64,000 nucleotides of DNA from Nicotiana tabacum (taxonomy: Eukaryota; Streptophyta; Magnoliopsida; Solanales; Solanaceae): contig NC_134082.1 in NCBI RefSeq assembly GCF_000715075.1, forward strand, positions 212,710,948 through 212,774,947, read 5' to 3'. Each line of letters opens with the position of its first letter. Within the stretch, counting starts at the first letter, position 1. This document shows, one piece after another, positions 47,333-57,530 of this stretch. The notes under the pieces are model-generated. The model had not been told where the DNA came from and ran no database searches. It saw nothing but the letters and a program-made list of their open reading frames with translations. The translations under genes were made by a program, and so were the position numbers.

Positions 47333-47770
47333 ATGAAGTTGTCGATAGTAGCTAGCTTTCTGGTGTCTATGGTGATCATTCAGAATATAAGTAAACTTGG
47401 AATAAGCACTCGCCTTCCATTTCTCATAAATCCTAAAACTGTGGAATCATCTCAATACATCACAGTAACAGGTTACCTAAAACAATCCATTTCTTTTACC
47501 CCTTTCCGCTTCAGTATAACATCTGTCCTATGTTGCTCGAACTCTTCAAAAATTGCTGCAGCGTCTCGGATTCGAGACACCCCGCTGTATTTTTGAAGAG
47601 TCTGGGCAAAACATAGTTTTTATCTGCATATAATCAGGAGATGAACTAACAATCTTGCTACACTTTTCTTTCGAATAGGCTGCAACAACAACTGCGACAT
47701 AGCCTGTTGTTATTGTGATATCACAAAGCAGCCGCCTCTCTGCATACAGTGCTGCCGAGAAGAGCGTTGA
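47333..47770 (+). CDS. Probable secreted 8-cysteine peptide (2 exons, 76 aa)
   Basis: join(47333..47471, 47679..47770). Exon 1: MKLSIVASFLVSMVIIQNIS, a good signal peptide, then TRLPFLINPKTVESSQY. Exon 2 supplies the cysteine core GCNNNCDIACCYCDITKQPP followed by LCIQCCREER and a stop. Eight Cys occur in 26 residues; C-D-I-T-K-Q-P-P-L-C is reminiscent of a Bowman-Birk inhibitor loop, but the full inhibitor pattern is absent. Exon 2 has acceptor GAATAG; the exon 1 donor AACAG|GTTACC is weak and was chosen because it keeps the frame. A MITE sits in the intron. Likely an apoplastic defence or signalling peptide, or a protease-inhibitor relative; function not established. Confidence 0.55.
47528..47616. 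repeat. Small MITE in the peptide gene intron
   Basis: Inverted ends CTATGTTGCTCGAACTCTTC and GAAGAGTCTGGGCAAAACATAG; interior has GTCTCGGATTCGAGAC. Same 'TTGCTCGGACTC' family as the larger element at 58743-59168. Confidence 0.75.
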
Positions 47771-48999
47771 GCCCCTGAATTTGCAGGTAAAAGTTCTCTT
47801 CTTCTTTTTTCCGGATAGTCAAGAAATTCGCGTAGGCTGGTGGTGCACGGTTCAAAACTCCTCAGATAATAAGCCCACATCTTAACCCTTCTCCACTTAA
47901 ATACCTAACATTTTTCTTCTTTTGGCCAGCTTCAAGCAAATATTCCTTAAATTTGATGAGTCTATCAAATTCAACAAGAAAATAAAAACAGTGATATGGA
48001 CTAAAGTTGTATCAAATGATTAGAGTCTTAGATCTAAAAGCATGCTAATTTAGAGCTTTCTCTTTTAGCTGCATTACAAAATTAAGATCCATTATGTTCA
48101 TCAATTTGTTCTATTTCATGCAGTGAATCGGAGGTCCGATTTCTTAGCCTTTAAATTTGCAAACAGGGCGTTCTGTTGTCATGTTTCTCAAAATGCAGCC
48201 AAAATGAGCAAGAAATATATTGGTCAACCAGTGGAACCAACGCGCTCTTTTAACTATGTTTTTTTAGATAGGTTATAAAAGAGATGTAAAAACCCATTGT
48301 ACAGAATTCGTAGAATTTTGCTCTCGTTATTAACAACATACATCATATACTATCAAATTTCATGATTTCCACAAAACTATAGTAACTTCCTAAATGACAT
48401 GGCTTCACTTCAGTTTATTCATAAATTAAGAACCAATATGAAGATCAAGGCATTCGTCTCTGATTGTTAACTTCTAGCATCTAACAAGAAGTTACAGCTA
48501 TAACAGCAACAGTTATCTGATCGACCTTTTACAGTTGGTTGCTTCTAAATCGTTAAATGAGGAGCACATTATGGATTTCAAATATGTTTGTCAAAATATA
48601 AGAAAGTTGTAAAAGCGTTTAATATCCCTACAAGTACCAGCTACTCCAACCTTCATGACAATATAATAGGCATTTGGCTAATCCCATCCCCTCGAAAAAC
48701 AGTTTAAAAAAAGAATGGGACTTGCAGGCTAAATCCTGCTTCTCGAAATTGAAGGGTAGTCCAAGTTCAAAGAAGAGTATATGATTTCAGAGTAGGCTCA
48801 TTATTCATTAAAATCTGGTAATTTCCAGCAGGCCACCTTTAGTTCTTGTAAAACCAGCAGGTTGATACAACTCACTCACGTATTGATTTCACCTCATTGG
48901 CCACTTCCAACTTTTTGAGTTTATAGGAAATGCTATTGGTACTGAGGTAATGTACTAAAGAGACACGATAAGGTAAAACTCACAAAATGAGTACCATAT
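47771..48999. other. Intergenic, no gene seen
   Basis: 3' flanks of the peptide gene and of ATP12. No repeat or RNA gene recognised. Confidence 0.45.
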
Positions 49000-51676
49000 T
49001 TATACCCTCCTCGTAAGTCCAAGAAACACCACAGCTGAAGCAATCTGAACTTTTAAATCTGCAATATCAACATCATGGCCGCCTTCAACGAGACCCCAAC
49101 TGTCAACCTGGAAGAAGCCAAAGAAAAGTCAGCACTTAAACTTGAGGAACAACTCTGGGTAAATGATGGACCACAGCCCTGGCGGTTAATGTATTTTAGG
49201 ATACACGAGTCCTAGAAAAGATAATGAAGGAAAATTGACTGTATTACAAACCTGCAAATCTTCCTCGAGCCTAATCAACTCAATAGCCTCTTCAATTCCC
49301 AATCTACCACGGAAAAGTCCAAGTGCAATGACAAGCGAATGTGCAGCTGAAGCAATTGCATCAATTGTTGCTAATTCACAATCATCCATTTTCTTGAGAA
49401 GGCTTTCAATGGCACTAACCAGACCATCAGCTTGCTTGCCACCAAAAAAACTGGTATATACGGCTGGCTTGAAGCCAAATTCTGACTCTACCCACTTAAG
49501 AAGAGGATCGATTTTCTCCACTTGACGCTCTGTGAATTTCAAATTGTCAGATTAATATGTGAAAAGTACTAATATTATGAAACCCAAATGAATTGCCAAA
49601 ACAATCAGAGAACTGCAGGCCTGCTGGTAAGCATACTACGAGAGTGGATCATATTTATGCTCAGAATCTGCAGTCAATTCTTCTCGATCTTGTGATAATA
49701 CACAGTGCAAGAAGTAATTATCTGTAGGTGCTTTACAGTCTAGCCAAATAGATGGAACTTTGAACATTAAGCTTATCCCTTAAGAAGGACCTAACAATGT
49801 TACAAAATCCTAGTATCACTTGAATTTGTAATATGCTCCACTGAATACTACAGTAGTTTGTTTTAGATCGTCCCGGGAAGAATTCAAAAAGAGACTTCAC
49901 TGGATACTAAAATATGAGAAGAAACTAGAATAGACAGGTACGATCATGTCCTCCAAAATTTGAAATAAATCTAGTATGGGGCAGCAGAATTGTGTTTTCA
50001 CGAAATGCTCGCAAGATACTTTGCAATATCAAATGTGAAATCCTTGATGGGAAAAAATAAATAAACTATTGACCATTTAATCTCAAGAAGCATGAAGTCC
50101 GAGATGTTTCTTGACGAAGATAGGCAGACAGAGAACCTTGTCTAGATGCCACTCTTAGTCAATTAGTAGCACAATCAGAAAAATTCACACAGAGAAAAAA
50201 GACGCTCCCTCCTTCCAAACTCGAAGTAAGCTAGCTAACAGCAGTATGGTATGTCCTCGGCAAAGACCAAAACTGATGGTGGGTGAGATCTAGACATACA
50301 AATAGGAAAGCTGGGAAGCAACGAACATTTTAAAATTATATCAGACCTCTACTTTTTGCCACATTATAGAAACAAAATTTTGATCATCAGAATTTGACCA
50401 GACAAATAAAGGATCAGACCTAAGTTTGATCGTAAAGAGTAAAGACAAATGTTTGGAACAGCGAAAAGCAAAATATCAAAACCAGATTCTGAAAACAATG
50501 AAAATTTATACTTTGCAACTTGCAAGATAACGTACCGCGAACTCCACTTGTCAGATCATTATCCCCAGGAGCACGACAGAATACTAAATCTTGAGGGAAT
50601 TTCTTCATCAAATGATCAATAATCTTTTGCCGCGTCAGTGGAACTCTTTCTAGTGCAGTACATGAAAGTTTCATCAGTGGCATAGTAAAGGGTCTGATCC
50701 CATCTGCTTCCTACAATTAAAAGACACTTCAGGACTAGGGTGACAAAAACACACAACTTAAACATCAAGTTAAATGGAAGTATCAAATTTTCATTGAAAT
50801 AACATAAATGGTATCAATGTATACACACACAAAAACACATGAATAACAAAACAATCAACCCCACCAAAAAAAAGGAATTTCCCAATTACTTCCAGTTAAG
50901 TTATATATACACCATGATTTTTTATACTATCAGGTCACCTAAAGGATATCTAAAGCTAAACTTTCTTTAGATATAGGATTTTTAATCTTGAAAATAAGAC
51001 AGGTTACGTGCTCCAACAGGTAGATGGGACAAAAATTTCTTTACACTGACATTGCATATAACTTATCCAACTAATGAACCAAATTGCATATGTCAGAAAA
51101 TGGGGAGATGGTACAAAACACATGAATAACCAAACAACCATCCCACAGAAAAAAAGGAATCTACAGAAAGAATTTTATTAATTACTTCTCTTAATCCTAA
51201 ATATGCTAATGAACTAAAATGAGCACCTGGTATTCCCATTCAGCAGCAATAGCTTTAGCAAGAGCTAAAGTTGGGCATTTGAGTGGACGCTTAGAAGGGG
51301 TTTTAAGGGTACGATAATCAAGCATAACACTCCAACCAATTCCATCATCAGCTTCTCTAGTTGTCACTTTCTTGTAAAACCTCTTCCCCACAATTGATCC
51401 AGTCATGAATGACATAGGCATAGACACAGATGCTGAATCTTGTGATGATAAAGGTGAAGTCTTTTTTGGACCCTTTATGATAATATTATCATTGGTTGTT
51501 GAAGAATTTGGATCTCCACCGTAAAAAGTGAAGGAGGAAGAAGATGGGTCATCTGATGATTCGGGTTGTGCTGAAGTTGCTAAGTTACTGAAAATACGGG
51601 TTTGAGAAGCGGTTAGGGTTTTAAGGAAGGTAAATTTTGTAGCTTTAAGACTTCTTCTCACGATTTCAGCCGCCAT
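49000..51676 (-). CDS. ATP12, mitochondrial F1-ATPase assembly factor 2 (4 exons, 336 aa)
   Basis: complement(join(49000..49107, 49252..49529, 50536..50710, 51227..51676)), GT-AG, phases close. ATP12 binds the F1 alpha subunit in the mitochondrial matrix and holds it until assembly of the alpha/beta hexamer. Visible: an Arg/Ser-rich presequence (MAAEIVRRSLKATKFTFLKT), then the ATP12 domain: VGKRFYKKVTTREADDGIGW, LDYRTLKTPSKRPLKCPTLA, AIAAEWEYQEADGIRPFTMP, 'ALGLFRGRLGIEEAIELIRLE' shortened here, and the end SAVVFLGLTRRV. The start at 51676 gives the best presequence; an in-frame ATG at 51808 would add 44 residues. Length fits plant ATP12 (At5g40660). It is divergent from the cystinosin-like gene 1.7 kb away. 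Confidence 0.93.
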
Positions 51677-51892
51677 AGCTCTGAGCTGAGGTGAAGCTAC
51701 GCAGAGTTGATCGGTGCAGCTGAATGCTGAATTTGGTGCTGCTTCTCGGCCGAGGAGCTTTCTGGTTTGGGCTAGGCCCAGTTGATTCCTACCGGAACCA
51801 GGCCTCATTTAAACATTTAGGCCCATATTCTTTCTCTAGGGCCCAAATTTAGTAGTCATTTTCACATTTTGGGTTTGACACTTTTATCACAC

Positions 51893-52345
51893 CAAAATTG
51901 GGAGAAATTCAAAAATAGCCAGATTTACAATGGGTCGTTCAAAAATAGCTCAGTTTCAAAAGTAATCGAAATTTAGCCACTTTTCATGTAAAGATAAATC
52001 TGAGCGAAACACTGTTCAAAACCCGAAAAATACGCCAGTATATTATACTGGAGTTCCAGGATAAGTATGCTGGAACTCCAGCATAATATGATGGAGTTCC
52101 AGCATAAGTACACTAGAACTCCAGCATAATATACTGAAGTTCCAGCAAGTATAATTGTCCAGTATAATATACTGGAGTCAGCAAGGTATACCGGTCCAGC
52201 ATAATATGTTAGAGTTCATACACAGGTGCATCGAACTCCAATATATTATGTTGGACCGGTCTTTGTTGCAGCAAAAGTGGCTATTTTTCATTGACTTCGT
52301 AAATGCTAGCTATTTTTGAATGACCGGTCCAAAAACTGGCTATAC
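51893..52345 (+). repeat. 'CCAGCATAATATGCTGG' element, single copy
   Basis: Starts 'AAATTCAAAAATAGCCAG', has 'CCACTTTTCATGTAAAG', then several GTATATTATACTGGAGTTCC and CCAGCATAATATG units, and ends 'GGCTATTTTTCATTGACTTC' and 'GCTAGCTATTTTTGAATG'. Same family as the inverted pair at 25120-25880. It lies in the shared upstream region of ATP12 and the cystinosin gene. Confidence 0.75.
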
Positions 52346-53385
52346 CGTACTATTTTTATACTAAAATTTGCAAATGTCCAAAGGGCAATAATAAATTGAA
52401 TGACAAAGTGCAGTTAGATTTACTTTATTTTCTTTAACCTTATTTATTTTTTTATAACCGTGGTTTTACGAGTCAGTTTTTACATATCATGGTCCATCTC
52501 GGTTAATTTCACATTTTATATATTACCTTCCACAGGCGTAGGGACCAAGGTAACTTTGTTCACCAAGACTCGGACAGATGAAAAGAAATAATCTAATATT
52601 TTTCTTGAATCATATTTGTTTAATCCAATATAAATGAAACGTTTAATATTAATTGTGTATTTTTTTTATAAAACTATATTACTTTATAAATACTTGATAA
52701 TATTATATCAAGTAATAGTTTGATATAATTTTTACAAAATTTTAATCAAATTGTCGACGAAATAAAAGAAAAGAGTCCAATTGTGGATGTAGATTTGAAA
52801 CGTGTACAATGAGAGATTCGGTTCCGTAACCACCCTGTCAATAACTTAAAATTTCACTTCCAGTTCAGAATTGGAATACAAAATTTCAATTTATTTATTT
52901 AAAGACTAAAGGAGCTTGAGTTATATCTACATATATGGTTAGAAATTTAGACTACTTATTTAAGCTGGCTTTCCCTTCTGATACATCCGAAAGAATTGTG
53001 CAATTTGAGCAATTCCAAATATTCACCCTATTTTTCAGCTTATCAATTTATATTGAACATAGCAGGTAAAAGAATTATATTCCTACTGAATATATATAGA
53101 CGTTTATTTATGATTACGTAAATATGGATCACGGGAGAAAGTAACATGAATACGGTCACAATATGGGGCACATTCATTACATAGATGTAATATTTTTGGT
53201 AAATTTAATTCGTCAGTCTGCAACCGAAACTTCAGTCATTGGGATTCGCACACAAAATAAGCAGCCCATCTTTTTTGGCTTATTTTCTATAAATAGCGAT
53301 AAGTATTTGATACGAATATAGTTTACATTGTCCTGTATTTTTGAAGTTACAAAGGAATCTATAGTCAAGAAAGAGGTTGATTTTG
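52346..53385. other. Upstream region of the cystinosin-like gene
   Basis: Holds a decayed SINE piece in reverse at about 52535-52602 ('CACCAAGACTCGGACAGATG'). The last 100 bp (TATAAATAG at about 53290) contain a possible TATA box, about 95 bp before the ATG. Confidence 0.45.
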
Positions 53386-56300
53386 ATGGGGTCGTGGAAT
53401 TCAGTTTCGTTGGAAGTGTTGTACAATGTTTTTGGTTGGATTGCGTTTGTTTTATGGTCTATTAGCTTTTATCCTCAAGTCGTCCTGAATTTCCGTAGGA
53501 AAAGGTTTGTACTTCTTCTCTGCATAATTTATTTCTTTTTTCACTACTACTAGTTCTTTTCTTTGTTTAATAATTATTTTCTTACGTGAATCTTTTTGAA
53601 TGAAAAACAGTGTGGTGGGGTTGAATTTTGATTTCGTGGTGTTGAATTTGACGAAGCACTCGTCGTATCTCATCTACAATGTTTCCATGTTCTTTAGTTC
53701 TGCCGTTCAGAGGCAATACCATCGTCGATATGGCTCTAACGAGGTTTATAACACCACATTCAAATCCTTTCTCCTAATGTTTTTTCCTATTGAATTGTGT
53801 GAATAGTGCTGACACGACGTGACGTAGACAATCTATCATAATGATGCATTAATGTTCATTTTCACAGCTCGAACTCGTGACTTATACGTTACATGGAGAC
53901 AATTTTATTATTGTTTTAAGACTACCCTTCTTGCATCAATTGTATATTAGGAGTTATATAATTCATTCATGTTTAGGCGGTTATAAACAGGGGGCGTATG
54001 TGGTGTATTAGTGACGAGTTAAACTGAACCCATAACTTTTAATATAAAGTACAAATTTATATGTAAAATTCATTAAAAATACAAAAATAGTAGATATGAA
54101 CTCATAACTTTAAAAATATAATGGGTTCAATACCAAAAACCTTAAAAGATGAACCCATAGAGTTTAAATTCTGAATCCGTCTCTGAATTTATAAGCATTG
54201 AATTTGCCCATGTTATATTTGGTTAAGCACATTAGATCTTCAATTAAATAAAAAATATTTGTTTTGTCCCTTTATGTTGGAATTTGGGAACTCGTTAATT
54301 TGGACTAATTCTATGGAGTAAAATACAGATCTTTACAAAATACATTTGTAATTAAAGAGTTGAAAAATTAATAATTCACTAATTTTATGAAGATTCCTAG
54401 TATAAGTTGAAGCGCAGAATTTGATTAATTAATAGAAGGCTTAGTATACATGTTTAACCAAATACCATAAGGATTAAAAAATAGTTAATATTTGATGGAA
54501 TAAAATGACTATGTTTTATAGTGAAGTTAATGACTAAATGTGCCTTCATTGTTTAATTTCAGATGATACCTGTAGCTGCTAATGATGTGGCTTTCTCTAC
54601 TCATGCTGTTGCTTTAACAGCATTTACTTTATTTCAGATTGCTATTTATGATGTAAGTATACCATTCTCTTTTTACTCTTTTCAGCTCAAAAATATTACT
54701 ATGTGCATACTGAAATTAATGTGAGTTTATGACTTTGGTTCTAATAAATATATTTTTATTTTTATTTTTATTTTTCAGCGTGGAAATCAGAAGGTCTCAA
54801 AAACTGCTATAGCAATTGTCACTATTGCTTGGTTAAGTGTTGCAGTTTGTGTATTTGTGGCTTTCCCTAAACATTCTTGGCTATGGCTAGTGTCCTGCTT
54901 TAAGTAAGCCATATTTTCATTTAAATCCATAATTAGTTGTACTTAACACCCTTTTCTTCATGTTTAAAAATTTTCATAACAATTAAAAAAAATTGGTCAA
55001 GTTAAAGTAATAGTACTTTAGCCATTTAACCACTATAATAATAAATTCTCACACTTCTATATCTTAATTGCAGCACATTGCAGGTTGTTATGACAGTAAT
55101 TAAGTACATTCCCCAGGTAATTGTTGCTCTGTTTGAAGGGAATAAACTCCACGCTATTCTTCCGTTTTTCATAGTACCGGGCCTTATTCGCTGGTTTTTG
55201 TTATTATTTTTCATCTATTTTCTAGTTCTTATGATGCTGCTATTATTCCTATGGTTCTATTGATAGTGCTGATATATTGTCTCTTTTCGTCTTCTTGAGC
55301 CGAGGGTCTTTCGGAAACAGACTCTCTACTCTTCAGGGTAGGGGTAAGGTCTGCGTACACTCTGCCCTCCCCAGACCCCCAGTTATGGGAACTCACTGGG
55401 TTGTTGTTGTTGTTGTTTGAAGGGAAAAAACTCTGACTACTATATGAATTGCTTGTGATTGTTCTCTTCTATTCAAATTACAAGATTTTGCCATATGTTT
55501 ATACTATTTGTTTCCTTTTGATGCTTCCTGAATTAAAGTTATTGGCTTTGAAAAATCTATAGGCTGTTATGAATTTTCGGCGAAAGAGCACAATTGGATT
55601 TAGTATTGGCAACATTTTGCTGGATTTGTTTGGAGGTTTAACAACTTACGGACAGATGGCAGTGCAATCCATAGATCAGCGTGAGTTTCAGCATTTCAAT
55701 TATATAGAGTTCGACTAACATATTTTGTTATTTCTGTTTACCTAGTTAAAAAATTCTATGAGATTCTGTATATGTGCCTAATATAGAAATATTTTTGTAC
55801 AGATTCTTGGGTGAATTTTTATGGAAACATTGGCAAAACCTTATTGTCATTGGTAAGAAATATTCCTTAACATCCCATCTATTTATTTACTACACTTCTC
55901 TTCAGATTCTCTTTGTATCTGATTCTTGAGCCTAATTACTGCTTCATTTGTTTCAAATAGATTGGCACTATTTCCTTATTAGTCCGTTTCAAAAAAAAAT
56001 TGCATCTTTCAATATTTCCTTAATAAGAAACATTTATTGCCACAAATGCATATCTCAAAAGTTTTTTCTTTCTTATTAAAGTTTGTGACAAGTCATACTA
56101 AGACAATCTTTTTAAAACGGATGGAGAAGTTAATGTAATGCACAAACAATTATGTGGTTTTGATGAAATGAATGTTGCAGGTGTCGATATTCTTTGACAT
56201 TCTCTTCATTGTGCAACATTATGTGCTCTATCCTTCTAGGAAAGAAGTTGCTGCTCCTGATTTTGATGTGGTAAGCAAGAAGCCATACGTTAGAACTTAG

Positions 56301-56454
56301 ATGTATATATAATTCATGATTTCACGAACAAATATGTTTTTACTGTAAAATGTTTATTGTATGCTTTGATTATGTATGCAAAGATATGCTAAGTAAAGAC
56401 AATATTTCTGTCTGTATAACTCAGGAGAGACCAAGGGACATTGAGGGACGCTGA
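53386..56454 (+). CDS. Cystinosin homologue, PQ-loop transporter (9 exons, 265 aa)
   Basis: join(53386..53504, 53611..53743, 54563..54652, 54779..54903, 55074..55116, 55563..55680, 55803..55852, 56181..56270, 56425..56454), all GT-AG and in phase (798 nt). Seven hydrophobic segments and two PQ loops: WSISFYPQVVLNFRRKS (PQ at 30-31) and KYIPQAVMNFRRKST (PQ at 169-170). Cystinosins export cystine from lysosomes together with protons; plant homologues are expected on the vacuole or tonoplast. Other family features: DLFGGLTTYGQM, FDILFIVQHYVLYP. Length matches the Arabidopsis homologue At5g40670. Intron 5 carries a LINE tail and intron 7 a MITE. Confidence 0.93.
53860..53925 (-). repeat. SINE 5' fragment, intron 2 of cystinosin gene
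   Basis: On the minus strand: 'AATTGTCTCCATGTAACG', then 'GTCACGAGTTCGAGCTGTG' with a box B-like AGTTCGAGC, the tRNA-derived head of the SINE family seen whole at 20460-20640. Confidence 0.55.
53985..54188 (-). repeat. Dispersed repeat, second copy ('GAACCCATAACTTT' family)
   Basis: Same blocks as 13518-13686: 'ACTGAACCCATAACTTTTAA', 'ATGAACTCATAACTTT', 'GATGAACCCATAGAG', 'TCTGAATCCGTCTCTG'. In intron 2 of the cystinosin-like gene. Confidence 0.6.
55180..55420 (+). repeat. LINE 3' end in cystinosin intron 5
   Basis: LINE-type 3' UTR text from about 55180, then 'TTGAGCCGAGGGTCTTTCGG', 'GGTAAGGTCTGCGTACACTC', 'CCCCAGACCCCCAGTTATGGG' and (GTT)n. A 61-aa frame through it is chance. Confidence 0.8.
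55975..56130. repeat. MITE-like piece in cystinosin intron 7
   Basis: 'TTAGTCCGTTTCAAAAAAAA' on the left and 'TTTTTAAAACGGATGGAG' on the right are inverted, typical of Stowaway-like MITEs. The target duplication is not certain. Confidence 0.55.
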
Positions 56455-57014
56455 TGGTGGCTATGGCTGTAGCTAGTTATATTCCAACCAATTCATTTGC
56501 TCTTTCTCTAAGTATACTGAGCTCTAGAGTTGGGAGCACAAATTCCTCGAGGCGGAACAAAGATGTCGGGCATGGTTAAGTGGATTCTATGTTTAGACGT
56601 TTCTCCAATCTGCGAAATGTAGTTCCTTCTGGTATTCTGTGGAGCATATAGAGAGAAATGACAATTGATGTTTTATTGAATGCGTAAACTGTACATGTCA
56701 TGGACTTCATTGAATGCATTTTGGTGTAAAATGCATAATGTATATAATTCAATTAGTCTCATGGACTTCATTGAATCGAAACATAGTTGAACGAAGATGT
56801 AGTCTATGATATTTGTAAATTCAGCACTTTGCTTGGGGCTGTTCTGTTATTATTGGTAAAACAACATTTACTTATCCAGGAAATTTACTCCAAAGTTTTC
56901 CAGTTTGGTCCAGTTAATGTTGCCGCACCAGAATGGTGCTTTAACACTAGCAGAAGCATTCTTTAAGATCAAGCACACAAATTATGAAAGAAGAATTGCC
57001 TGCTATTAAGAATG

Positions 57015-57068
<54 letters not shown>

Positions 57069-57530
57069 CTGGAATTACGTTTGACAAGCTAGTAGATTAA
57101 TTTAGCAGGTCAATGGAATTGGAAAAACTTGTATCCTTATTTCAGGATTGACCAAAAAAACTGAGAATCAGCAAAATGTCATGATCTGTCTTACCTCATT
57201 TTGATGTGCGTGCAACATAACAGCTATTTCGTTAAAATATGGACGAAGTAGAGAAACACACTTAAACTACATGTTTACATATTCCCTTCTTCAAATAAAA
57301 AGAAAATTTCACTTCCTAGACATATTTACATAAGCATAAAATAAAGGCAGTTATCATCTATGATAGGATAAAATGAAGAGAAAGAATTGAGACAGCAGAA
57401 GACGGAATTAAAAATGCCAGGAACGTAACTCAAATAGATGGATACCTGCCTTCGCAAAGACCAAAAACACTCTATTTCTATCTTCTTCCAAATTAAGTTA
57501 TGATCATTGATAAGCTAAAGCTTGGATAAT
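56455..57530. other. Intergenic between convergent cystinosin and EngA genes
   Basis: 3' UTRs on both sides. A (TA)n microsatellite lies at about 57014-57065. No gene seen. Confidence 0.5.
57014..57065. repeat. (TA)n microsatellite
   Basis: About 24 TA units with one GTA interruption at the start. Confidence 0.95.
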
